Positions 7,589-15,049 of a stretch of DNA of 22,787 nt are shown here, piece by piece. How positions within the stretch are numbered: position 1 is the first letter of the stretch; the number at the start of each line of letters is the position of its first letter. A program made the translations under genes and the position numbers. Under the pieces are notes generated by a model. The model did not search any database and was not told where the DNA came from. It worked only from the letters and a program-made list of their open reading frames with translations. This DNA comes from an uncultured Oscillospiraceae bacterium (lineage in GTDB: Bacteria > Bacillota > Clostridia > Oscillospirales > Oscillospiraceae). The stretch spans positions 1 to 22,787 of the forward strand of contig CAJULZ010000035.1 in NCBI GenBank assembly GCA_910587205.1, in the 5' to 3' direction.

Positions 7589-8746
7589 ATGACGAACAAG
7601 CCCCTGCCCATTACCGGCGGCGAGGCCCGCGCCGCCCTGGATAATGCCGTGGCGCAGGTGCGGCTGAACCTGCCGTTATACACCGAAACCTGCCAAAACC
7701 ACTCCAGCGTGGACGGGATCTACCCTCCCTGCCCCAACGAGGAGTGGACCTGCGGCTTCTGGCCGGGGGAGATCTGGCTGGCTTATGAGCACACCGGGGA
7801 CCGCGCGTTCCGGGACGCGGGGCTGGTCCTGGCGGCCAGCTTTGACCGGCGCATCCGGGAAAAGATCGTGGTGGACCACCACGACATGGGCTTTTTGTAC
7901 ACCCCCGCCTGCGTGGCGGCGTATAAGCTCACTGGGGACCGGGCCGCCCGGGACGCCGCCGTCCTGGCCGCGGACCAGCTCCTCACCCGCTTCCAGCCCA
8001 AGGGGCAGTTCCTCCAGGCATGGGGTCCCATGGGCGAGCCGGGCAACTACCGCTTTATCATCGACTGCCTGCTCAACCTGCCTCTGCTATACTGGGCGTC
8101 GGCGGAGACGGGGGACGGGAAATACGCGGACATCGCCAACCGGCACACCGCCGTCTGCCTTGCCAACTCCTTCCGTCCGGACGGCTCCACCTACCACACC
8201 TTCTACATGAACCCGGACGGCTCCCCCGGTTCCGGCCGCACCTGCCAGGGCTACCGGGACGACAGCTTCTGGGCCCGGGGCCAGGCCTGGGGGGTGTACG
8301 GCTCCATCCTCAGCTGGCGGTACACAAAAAGCCCCGCCGCCCTGGACGCGTTCCGCAAGGCCCTGGACTTCTACCTCACCCGTCTGCCCGGCGACCTGGT
8401 GCCCTGCTGGGACATGCTGTTCCAGCCGGACAGCGGCGAACCCCGGGACTCGTCCTCCGCCGCCATCGTAGCCTGCGGTCTGCTGGAGGCCGTGCGCGTC
8501 CTGCCCCGCAGGGAGGCCGGCGGGTACGAAACCCTGGCCCGGGAGATGGTGGGCAGCTTGGCCCGGGACTACGCCCCGGCGCGGCCCGTCCCCGGCGCGG
8601 GGCTCATCGCCCACGGCACCTACAGCAAAAAAAGCCCCTACAACACCTGCACCCAGGAGGGGGTGGACGAATTCACCTCCTGGGGGGACTATTTCTACAT
8701 GGAGGCCCTCACCCGGCTGTGCGCGGATTGGGACCCCTACTGGTAA
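7589..8746 (+). CDS. GH88 unsaturated glucuronyl hydrolase
   Basis: A 385-residue (alpha/alpha)6-barrel enzyme of family GH88, which removes non-reducing-end 4,5-unsaturated glucuronic acid from oligosaccharides produced by polysaccharide lyases, by hydrating the double bond. The two key aspartates of the characterised Bacillus enzyme (D88 and D149) correspond to D99 in HHDMGFLYTP and D159 in FIIDCLLNLPLLYW, with almost the same spacing. Other family blocks are CGFWPGEIWLAYEHTGD, GYRDDSFWARGQAWGVYG and PRDSSSAAIVACGLLE. There is no signal peptide, so it acts in the cytosol on imported substrate. ATG 7589 is preferred over GTG 7580 because the GAGG ribosome site sits eight bases before the ATG. 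GH105 acts similarly on unsaturated galacturonyl residues, but the motif set here favours GH88. Confidence 0.93.
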   Translation: MTNKPLPITGGEARAALDNAVAQVRLNLPLYTETCQNHSSVDGIYPPCPNEEWTCGFWPGEIWLAYEHTGDRAFRDAGLVLAASFDRRIREKIVVDHHDMGFLYTPACVAAYKLTGDRAARDAAVLAADQLLTRFQPKGQFLQAWGPMGEPGNYRFIIDCLLNLPLLYWASAETGDGKYADIANRHTAVCLANSFRPDGSTYHTFYMNPDGSPGSGRTCQGYRDDSFWARGQAWGVYGSILSWRYTKSPAALDAFRKALDFYLTRLPGDLVPCWDMLFQPDSGEPRDSSSAAIVACGLLEAVRVLPRREAGGYETLAREMVGSLARDYAPARPVPGAGLIAHGTYSKKSPYNTCTQEGVDEFTSWGDYFYMEALTRLCADWDPYW

Positions 8747-8801
8747 GGGCGGAGGCGATCCCCTCCCCTGCCGTACAAAACGCGGAAACGGAGCGTTGCT
8801 T

Positions 8802-10526
8802 ATGAACCGATACCACTATACCGAGGCGGATTTCGCCTCTAAGGAAGCGGCCCGGGCCTCCCTGCTGCGGCTGCTTGCCCCCCTCAAGCCTTTCTACAGC
8901 GAAGGGGGCGCGCGGGTCAGCCTGGGCGTCACCAGCACCCACTATGAGAACGACTCCATCCCCATGGAGGCGTTTGCCCGGCCCCTGTGGGGGCTGGTCC
9001 CCTTCTGGGCAGGGGGCGGGTCGGACCCCGAGTTTGAGGATCTATACCGCCGGGGCTTCCGGCACGGCCCCGACCCCGACCATCCCGAGTACTGGCACAC
9101 GGGCCGGAACTACGACCAGAAATTCTGCGAGATGGCGGCGGTGTCCTACGCCGTCCTCCTCTGCCCGGACAAGGTGTGGGAGCCCCTGTCGGCGCGGGAG
9201 CGGGACAACCTGACGGAATGGCTGTGGGAGATCAACCGCTATGAGTGCGTGGCCAGCAACTGGCAGTGGTTCTGCATCCTCACCAACCTGGCCCTGAAAT
9301 CGGTGGGCCGCCCCTACAGCCGGGAGCGGCTGGATTTCGGCCTGGGGCTCATTGAGGACTATTACGACGCCGGCGGCTGGTATCATGACGGCGCGGGGGG
9401 CGAGAAGGACTACTACAACCCCTTCGTCATGGTGAGCTACGGCCTGCTGTACGCCATGTTCATGGAGACCGAGGAGCCCGGCCGCTGCGCCCGGTACCGG
9501 GAGCGGGCCCGCTCCTTTGCCCGGGACTACCTGTACTGGTTCGCGCCGGACGGCGCGTCCATCGCCTATGGCCGCTCGCTGACCTACCGCTTTGCCCAGG
9601 GGGCCTTCTGGTCGGTGGCGCTGCTGGCGGGGGAGGAGGTGCTTCCCCTGCCGGTGATGAAGGGCCTCATCGCCCGGCACCTGGCCTGGTGGCTGAACCA
9701 GCCCATCTACGACAACGCCGGAGTGCTCACCATCGGCTACGCCTACCCCAATTTGCAGATGTCGGAAACCTACAACGCCCCCGGCTCGCCCTACTGGGCG
9801 CTGAAAGCCTTCGCGTTCCTGGCCCTGCCCGACGATCATCCCTTCTGGTCGGCGGACTGCGCCCCCCTGCCCACACTGGAGCCCTGCAAGTACCTGCCCC
9901 ACGCCAACATGCTTGTCCAGCACGGGGGGGACAACGCCGTAGCCCTGGCGCCCGGACGGCTGGAGACGGAGCCCTACGCCCACACGGCGGAAAAGTACAG
10001 CAAATTTGCCTACTCCAGCCGGTTTGGGTTCAGCATCGCCCGGGCCAACTACGAGCTGGCTCAGATGGCCCCGGACAGCTCGCTGTGCTTTCAGGTGGGG
10101 CGGTACTACTACCAGCGGGACGTGGCCCAGCCAGGGTACTCTATCGGCCCGGAGGGGATCGAGACCCACTGGTCCCCTCTGGACGGCATCCGGGTCGCCA
10201 CCCGGATCGAACCCACCCCCACGGGGCATCTCCGCACCCACATCATTGAGAGCGAATTCGACTGCGCAGCCTGGGACTGCGGCTTTGCCGTCAACGCGGA
10301 CGACCGGCTGGCACCGGAGCGCACGGCGGACGGCCCCCGGGCGCAGGCCCGGTGCGGCTCCGACTTCTGCGCCGTGGAGTCCCTGGAGGGGGGCGGCGTG
10401 GGCGAGGTGCTGCTGCCCGACCCCAACACCAACCTGATCTTCCCCAAGACCGCCATCCCCCTGGCGGCGTATGCCATCCGCAAGGGAAAGCAGACCATCC
10501 GCACCCAGGTGGACTATTTTGGATAG
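8802..10526 (+). CDS. DUF2264-family protein, probable glycoside hydrolase
   Basis: A 574-residue protein without signal peptide or membrane segment. The region to about residue 400 has family-typical blocks, such as YENDSIPMEAFARPLWGLVPF near the start, ASNWQWF, GGWYHDGAGGEKDYYNPFVMVSYGLLYA and DGASIAYGRSLTYRFAQGAFW, and is probably an alpha/alpha toroid. The C-terminal ~180 residues look beta-rich. My recollection is that some DUF2264 proteins have been placed in a CAZy family with beta-glucuronidase activity (GH154) involved in arabinogalactan breakdown, but I cannot verify that this member belongs there. Its position between GH88 and GH78 genes supports a role in uronate-containing glycan breakdown. 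ATG 8802 is preferred to the TTG six bases upstream because GGAG at 8790-8793 is correctly spaced. Its 3' end overlaps the next gene. Confidence 0.82.
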   Translation: MNRYHYTEADFASKEAARASLLRLLAPLKPFYSEGGARVSLGVTSTHYENDSIPMEAFARPLWGLVPFWAGGGSDPEFEDLYRRGFRHGPDPDHPEYWHTGRNYDQKFCEMAAVSYAVLLCPDKVWEPLSARERDNLTEWLWEINRYECVASNWQWFCILTNLALKSVGRPYSRERLDFGLGLIEDYYDAGGWYHDGAGGEKDYYNPFVMVSYGLLYAMFMETEEPGRCARYRERARSFARDYLYWFAPDGASIAYGRSLTYRFAQGAFWSVALLAGEEVLPLPVMKGLIARHLAWWLNQPIYDNAGVLTIGYAYPNLQMSETYNAPGSPYWALKAFAFLALPDDHPFWSADCAPLPTLEPCKYLPHANMLVQHGGDNAVALAPGRLETEPYAHTAEKYSKFAYSSRFGFSIARANYELAQMAPDSSLCFQVGRYYYQRDVAQPGYSIGPEGIETHWSPLDGIRVATRIEPTPTGHLRTHIIESEFDCAAWDCGFAVNADDRLAPERTADGPRAQARCGSDFCAVESLEGGGVGEVLLPDPNTNLIFPKTAIPLAAYAIRKGKQTIRTQVDYFG

Positions 10527-12681
10527 CGCCGCGGTTCAGCGATCCCCGTGGCTCACCGTCCCGGAGTGGGCGGGCGTCCGGCAGATCAACGTCTTCCGCC
10601 GGGAGCAGGACGATACGCCCCCGCCGGACACAGGCGCGCCGGAAAATTTCCATGTCCTGGCCCGGTGTGCCCTGACGCTGCCGCCGGGGACCTATACCCT
10701 GCGTATCACCGCGGACGATTATTACCACGGGTGGCTGGACGGGGCCTGGCTGGGCCAGGGCCCCGCCCCCGCCTACCATGACCGGTACTCCTTCCAGCAA
10801 TACCCCCTCGCCGGGGGCCGGACGGTGACGATTGCCGTGCACCTCTACTACCAGGGCCTGGTGAACCGCGTGTGGAACAGCGGGGACGGGCGGTTCGGCC
10901 TGTGGGCGGAGCTGGCGGGGGCGGACGGCCTCCCCCTCCCCTGGGCCGGGGAATGGCGGTATCAGGTGTGCCGCGCCTATTCCGGCGGGGTGATCGGCTA
11001 CGACACCCAGTTTTTAGAGGACTTCGACAGCCGCCTCTTTCCGGAGGGCTGGGAGCGCCCCGGCTTTGACGACAGCGGCTGGGGCCGCCTGGTTCCGGCG
11101 GCGTGGGCGGATTACAAATTATCCCCCCAGCCCACTGCCAACCTGTGGCGGGGCAGGGTTGACCCCGTCTCCTCCCGCCCCGTCCCCGGCGGGGTGCAGC
11201 TGGACTTTGGCCGGGAGCGGGTGGGGTCGCTCCACGCCGCCGTCCGGGGCCTGGCGGGGCAGGCGCTCACCCTGCGCTTTGGCGAGGAGATGGACGGGGA
11301 GGGCCGGGTGCGCTATGATATGCGCTGCAACTGCCGCTATGAGGAGCGCTGGACGCTGGCGGACGGGGTGAATATCCTCCACCCCTTTGACTACAAGGCG
11401 TTCCGCTATGCCGAGATCCTGGGCCTGGACCAGCCCGGCGCGGAACTTTTGGAGCGCTGGGCATGGGAACGGCACTACCCCATGGACGATGAACGGTGTA
11501 CCCTCTCCTGCCCCCAGGACGAGCTGGAGGACATCTTCCAGATCTGCAAAAACGCCGTGCGCTGCGGCAGTCAGGAGAGCTATCTGGACTGCCCCAGCCG
11601 GGAGAAAGGCCAATACCTGGGGGACGCCGTCATCACCGCGCGGGCCCAGGTTTGGCTGACAGGGGATACGGCTTTACTCCGCAAGTGTATCCGGGACTTT
11701 ATGGCCTCCACGGTGGCGGCGCCCTCTCTGCTGGCGGTGGCGCCGGGGTCGTTGATGCAGGAGATTGCCGACTTCTCCCTGCTGTTCCCCCTGCTGCCCC
11801 TGACGGACTACGACTTCACCGGGGACAGGGAATTTTTGTCGGAGTGCTACCCCGCGGTGGAGGGTATCGAAAAATATCTTGCAAGATATAAGATGTCCGG
11901 CGGCCTGCTGGCCAATGTATCCCACGGCTGGAACCTGGTGGACTGGCCGGAAAACCTGCGGGACGGCTACGATTTCCCTCTCACCCGCCCGGTGGTGGGG
12001 ACGGGCTGCCACAACGTCATCAACGCCCTGTGGTACGGTTTCCTCACCAGGAAGGAACGCATGGAGGCCATCCTGGGCCTGCCCCGGACGGAGGAATCCC
12101 GGCAGGTGGGCGAGGCTTTTACGGCGGCGTTCTGGCGGCCGGGACGGCGCCTGTTCGCCGACAGCGCCGACAGCGCCCACTGCTCCCTCCACGCCAACCT
12201 GTATCCCGCCTTTTTCGGCCTGACGCCGGCCGGCCACGGGGACGCCTTTCAGCAGCTCCTGCTCACCCCCGGACGGGTGTGCGGGGTGCTGCCCATGTAC
12301 TTCGCCCTGCGGGCGCTGGGGCGCTTGGGCAAATACGATACCCTGTACCGCCTGCTCACCCGCAAGGACGCATACGGCTGGCGCAACATGCTGGCCGAGG
12401 GGGCCACAACCTGCTTCGAGGCCTGGGGCAAGGACCAGAAGTGGAACACCAGCCTGTGCCACCCCTGGGCCGGCGGGGCCATCCCCCTCATCATTGAGGA
12501 GCTGGCGGGGCTGCGCCCCGACCCGGACGCGCCGGAGGGCTTCCGCTTCGACCCCCACCTGCCTGACAAGCTTAACCGCTTTACCCTGCAAACGCCCTTC
12601 CGGGGGCGGCTGCTCCGGGTTGAACAAAAAAACGGGCAAGCCGCGTTGTCGGTCCGGCCCGTCCACAAGAAAGGGGAATGA
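10519..12681 (+). CDS. GH78 alpha-L-rhamnosidase-type enzyme
   Basis: A 720-residue cytosolic protein. An N-terminal beta-sandwich region includes YTLRITADDYYHGWLDG, then a Bac_rhamnosid-like beta domain (about 190-310), an (alpha/alpha)6 catalytic domain (about 325-650) and a short C-terminal beta domain. The catalytic residues of Bacillus RhaB (D567, E572, D579 and E841) map by motif onto D357, E362 and D369 in DCPSREKGQYLGDA, with identical spacing, and E634 in GATTCFEAWG. The expected reaction is release of terminal alpha-L-rhamnose. The start is uncertain: TTG 10519 has AGGTGG six bases upstream and overlaps the previous stop by eight bases, suggesting coupling; ATG 10471 is in frame but lacks a good ribosome site and adds unlikely sequence. 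Many GH78-like proteins lack confirmed rhamnosidase activity, so exact specificity is open. Confidence 0.88.
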   Translation: MDSAAVQRSPWLTVPEWAGVRQINVFRREQDDTPPPDTGAPENFHVLARCALTLPPGTYTLRITADDYYHGWLDGAWLGQGPAPAYHDRYSFQQYPLAGGRTVTIAVHLYYQGLVNRVWNSGDGRFGLWAELAGADGLPLPWAGEWRYQVCRAYSGGVIGYDTQFLEDFDSRLFPEGWERPGFDDSGWGRLVPAAWADYKLSPQPTANLWRGRVDPVSSRPVPGGVQLDFGRERVGSLHAAVRGLAGQALTLRFGEEMDGEGRVRYDMRCNCRYEERWTLADGVNILHPFDYKAFRYAEILGLDQPGAELLERWAWERHYPMDDERCTLSCPQDELEDIFQICKNAVRCGSQESYLDCPSREKGQYLGDAVITARAQVWLTGDTALLRKCIRDFMASTVAAPSLLAVAPGSLMQEIADFSLLFPLLPLTDYDFTGDREFLSECYPAVEGIEKYLARYKMSGGLLANVSHGWNLVDWPENLRDGYDFPLTRPVVGTGCHNVINALWYGFLTRKERMEAILGLPRTEESRQVGEAFTAAFWRPGRRLFADSADSAHCSLHANLYPAFFGLTPAGHGDAFQQLLLTPGRVCGVLPMYFALRALGRLGKYDTLYRLLTRKDAYGWRNMLAEGATTCFEAWGKDQKWNTSLCHPWAGGAIPLIIEELAGLRPDPDAPEGFRFDPHLPDKLNRFTLQTPFRGRLLRVEQKNGQAALSVRPVHKKGE

Positions 12682-12684
12682 ACC

Positions 12685-14478
12685 ATGCTTTATCCAAAGC
12701 TGAACCGCGCCCGGATGGTCCTCGACCTGGGGGGCGTGTGGGACTTCCAGACCGCCGGGGCGGACCAATGGCCCCATGAGTGGGCCCAAGGCCCTCTGCC
12801 CCAACCCATGACCATGGCGGTGCCTGCCTCCTACAACGACCAGAAGGACGACGTAAACCTCCGCGCCCACTACGGCTGGGCGGTGTACCAGCGCACCTTT
12901 GACATCCCTGAGCAGGTGATGGGCCAGCGGCTGTGGCTGCGGTTCGGGGCCGTCACCCATGCCGCCCAGGTGTGGATCGACGAAACCTATTTGGGCGAGC
13001 ACAAGGGGGGCTTTCTGCCCTTCGAGTTCGAGCTGACGAACTATACCACGGCCGGGGAGCACCGGCTCACCGTGGCGGTGGACAACCGGGTGGACTTCTC
13101 CACCCTGCCCGTGGGCAACGAGGGGGGCGTGGCCTTCTTCGGCTCGGACAACCCCGGCATCCCCTCCATCGAGCTGGCCAAGACCCGCTGTAAACCCCAG
13201 AACAGGCCTAACTTTGACTTTTTCAACTACGCGGGCATTACCCGCCCCGTGACGCTGTACACCACCCCCCAGGACTACATCCGGGACATCACCGTCGTCC
13301 CCGGCGTGGACGGGGACGACGGCGTCGTGGACTATACCGTGGAGACGGCGGGCCAGGGCGCGGTGGAGGTTGCGGTGCTGGACGAGGGCGGCGCGATTGT
13401 GGCCCAGGGCGAGGGGGAGCATGGACAGCTCACCATCCCCAATGTCCGCCTGTGGGAGCCGGGGGCGGCCTACCTGTACCGCCTGCGGGTGTCCATGGGG
13501 GATGACCTGTACGAGCAGACCTTCGGCGTGCGCACCGTGCAGGTGGAGGGGGACAAGTTCCTCATCAACGGCAAACCCTTCTACTTCAAGGGGTTTGGCA
13601 AGCATGAGGACAGCTATTTCCACGGCCGTGGGCTGGACCAATGCCTGAACGTGAAGGATGTGTCCCTGATCCGCTGGCTGGGGGCCAACTCCTTCCGCAC
13701 CAGCCACTACCCCTACGCTGAAGAGATGTACGACCTGTGCGACCGGGAGGGCATCGTGGTCATCGACGAGGCCCCCGCGGTGGGCATCAACGGCGGCGGG
13801 GCCCAGAACCCCTACGAGGTGATGCGGATCGGCGGGCACCACGCGGACGTGATCCGAGACATGATCCGGCGGGACAAAAACCACCCCTGCGTGGTGATGT
13901 GGTCCATCGCCAACGAGCCGGACACCGAACACTTCCCCCAGGCGGCCTACGACTACTTCTACCCCCTCTACGAGCTGGCCCACTCCTGCGACCCGCAAAA
14001 CCGCCCCGTCACCCTGGTGTGCTGCCAGAACGACTATACAAAGGACCGCATCACCCGGGCCATGGACGTGTGCTGCATCAACCGCTACTACGGCTGGTAC
14101 AACCTCAGCGGCGACCTGGACGCGGCCTGCGATGCCTGGAACACGGAACTGGACTTCTGGGCCGCTACCGGCAAGCCGGTGATGGTCACGGAGTACGGCG
14201 CGGACACCTACCCCGGCGTGCACAATACAAATGGTGAAATGTTCAGCGAAGAATACCAGCTGGATTACTATGCCCGCATCAACACCGAGCTGGACAAGCG
14301 GCCCTTCTTCATCGGCGAGCAGGTGTGGAACTTCGCCGACTTCGCCACCATCCAGGGCCCCATGCGGGTGGACGGCAACAAAAAGGGTCTGCTCACCCGG
14401 GACCGCCGCCCCAAGCTGGCCGCCCACTACTTCCGCCGCCGCTGGCACGGCATCCCCGATTTCGGCTATAAAGGCTAA
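12685..14478 (+). CDS. uidA: GH2 beta-glucuronidase
   Basis: A 597-residue retaining glycosidase that cleaves terminal beta-D-glucuronides. An N-terminal jelly-roll (about 1-180), an immunoglobulin-like domain (about 181-275) and a TIM barrel (about 277-597) match the usual three-domain plan and length. The acid/base is E411 in MWSIANEPD, the nucleophile E503 in VTEYGAD, and the carboxylate-binding N-x-K motif that separates glucuronidases from galactosidases is N565/K567 in DGNKKGLLTRDRRPK; all fall close to E. coli numbering. The active-site loop after VIDEAPAVG is about 13 residues shorter than in E. coli, which probably changes the preference for large aglycones. There is no signal peptide. 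It starts three bases after the GH78 stop with AAAGGGGA upstream and is the last gene of the operon. Confidence 0.95.
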   Translation: MLYPKLNRARMVLDLGGVWDFQTAGADQWPHEWAQGPLPQPMTMAVPASYNDQKDDVNLRAHYGWAVYQRTFDIPEQVMGQRLWLRFGAVTHAAQVWIDETYLGEHKGGFLPFEFELTNYTTAGEHRLTVAVDNRVDFSTLPVGNEGGVAFFGSDNPGIPSIELAKTRCKPQNRPNFDFFNYAGITRPVTLYTTPQDYIRDITVVPGVDGDDGVVDYTVETAGQGAVEVAVLDEGGAIVAQGEGEHGQLTIPNVRLWEPGAAYLYRLRVSMGDDLYEQTFGVRTVQVEGDKFLINGKPFYFKGFGKHEDSYFHGRGLDQCLNVKDVSLIRWLGANSFRTSHYPYAEEMYDLCDREGIVVIDEAPAVGINGGGAQNPYEVMRIGGHHADVIRDMIRRDKNHPCVVMWSIANEPDTEHFPQAAYDYFYPLYELAHSCDPQNRPVTLVCCQNDYTKDRITRAMDVCCINRYYGWYNLSGDLDAACDAWNTELDFWAATGKPVMVTEYGADTYPGVHNTNGEMFSEEYQLDYYARINTELDKRPFFIGEQVWNFADFATIQGPMRVDGNKKGLLTRDRRPKLAAHYFRRRWHGIPDFGYKG

Positions 14479-14547
14479 CCGCTTTACATCCGTTGCGGCT
14501 ATGCCCGCTTTTCGCGCTCCTCCTGTCCGCCACCCGCGGCTGGGATC

Positions 14548-14585
14548 AAAGTCCCGCCTCCAAAATATGGAGGCGGGACTTTTTT
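14548..14585 (+). terminator. intrinsic terminator of the importer/glycosidase operon
   Basis: Perfect 15-bp stem, 14548-14562 with 14568-14582, loop AAATA, overlapping a run of six T at 14580-14585. Located 70 bp after the beta-glucuronidase stop. Confidence 0.93.
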
Positions 14586-14595
14586 CCCATATTGG

Positions 14596-14624
14596 TTGAC
14601 AGGTGTAGTCCTCTGTGGTATGAT
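14596..14624 (+). promoter_or_regulatory. sigma-A promoter of the BlaI/M56 operon
   Basis: Perfect TTGACA (14596-14601), 17-base spacer, TATGAT (14619-14624), about 40 bases before the repressor start. It is strong by sequence, so repression is needed for control. Confidence 0.8.
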
Positions 14625-14639
14625 AGGCTTACAGCAGTA
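14598..14639 (+). promoter_or_regulatory. two BlaI-type operator-like dyads over the promoter
   Basis: GACAGGTGTA (14598-14607) and TACAGCAGTA (14630-14639) each differ at one position from TACA-N2-TGTA, the core of staphylococcal Bla/Mec operators. Their centres are 32 bp apart. One overlaps the -35/spacer, the other lies just past the -10 at the likely transcript start. This suggests autorepression by the BlaI-family protein encoded next. Confidence 0.5.
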
Positions 14640-14665
14640 AACCAAACAAACGGGGAGGGATTGGC

Positions 14666-15049
14666 ATGGAGGAAAAACGGGTCACGCTGTCCGCCAGCGA
14701 GTGGCGGGTGATGGAATGCCTCTGGACGGGGCCCAAGACGCTGATGGAGCTGGTACGGCTCTTGAAGGACAGCACGGGCTGGGCCAAGAGTACCGTCACC
14801 ACCATGGTGCGGCGGATGGAGGAAAAGGGCCTCGTCATTCACGAGGAGGCGGGCCGGGCCAAGCTGTTCCGCCCCGCCCTGGGCCGGGAGGACGCGGCGG
14901 CGGCAGAGACCGACTCCCTGCTGGAGCGGGCGTTCCAGGGCAGCGTGGGGCTGCTGGTCAGCTCGCTGGCCGACCGGGGCGGCCTGTCCAAGGCGGACAT
15001 CGACGAGCTGTACGAAATCTTAGACAGAGCGGAGTGGGAAGCAAAATGA
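14666..15049 (+). CDS. BlaI/MecI/CopY-family transcriptional repressor
   Basis: A 127-residue winged-helix repressor. The N-terminal ~75 residues contain LSASEWRVMECLW, a recognition region around WAKSTVTTMVRRMEEKGLV and the wing HEEAGRAKLFRP. The C-terminal half is a dimerisation region ending in SKADIDELYEILD. In this family the partner M56 metallopeptidase triggers cleavage of the repressor after sensing a signal. GGGGAGGG precedes the start, and its stop overlaps the start of the M56 gene (ATGA), which implies coupled translation. No beta-lactamase or copper gene is nearby, so naming it blaI would be unjustified; beyond its own operon the regulon is unknown. Confidence 0.94.
   Translation: MEEKRVTLSASEWRVMECLWTGPKTLMELVRLLKDSTGWAKSTVTTMVRRMEEKGLVIHEEAGRAKLFRPALGREDAAAAETDSLLERAFQGSVGLLVSSLADRGGLSKADIDELYEILDRAEWEAK

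Noticed and set aside
5440..7683. 747-codon open frame on the minus strand
   Set aside because: Antisense to the two permeases and the end of the binding-protein gene. Its composition is a low-complexity GC artefact with no domain.
11674..14448. 924-codon open frame on the minus strand
   Set aside because: It is antisense to GH78 and GH2 genes with clear catalytic motifs. The His/Val/Gly-rich translation is typical of the shadow of GC-rich coding DNA.
14548..14585. Inverted repeat considered as an insertion-sequence end
   Set aside because: It has the A-rich/T-rich flanks and position of an intrinsic terminator, and no transposase or target duplication is nearby.
14701..15045. Upstream in-frame extension of the M56 protein
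   Set aside because: It is the repressor gene read in another frame. The true start is the ATG overlapping the repressor stop.
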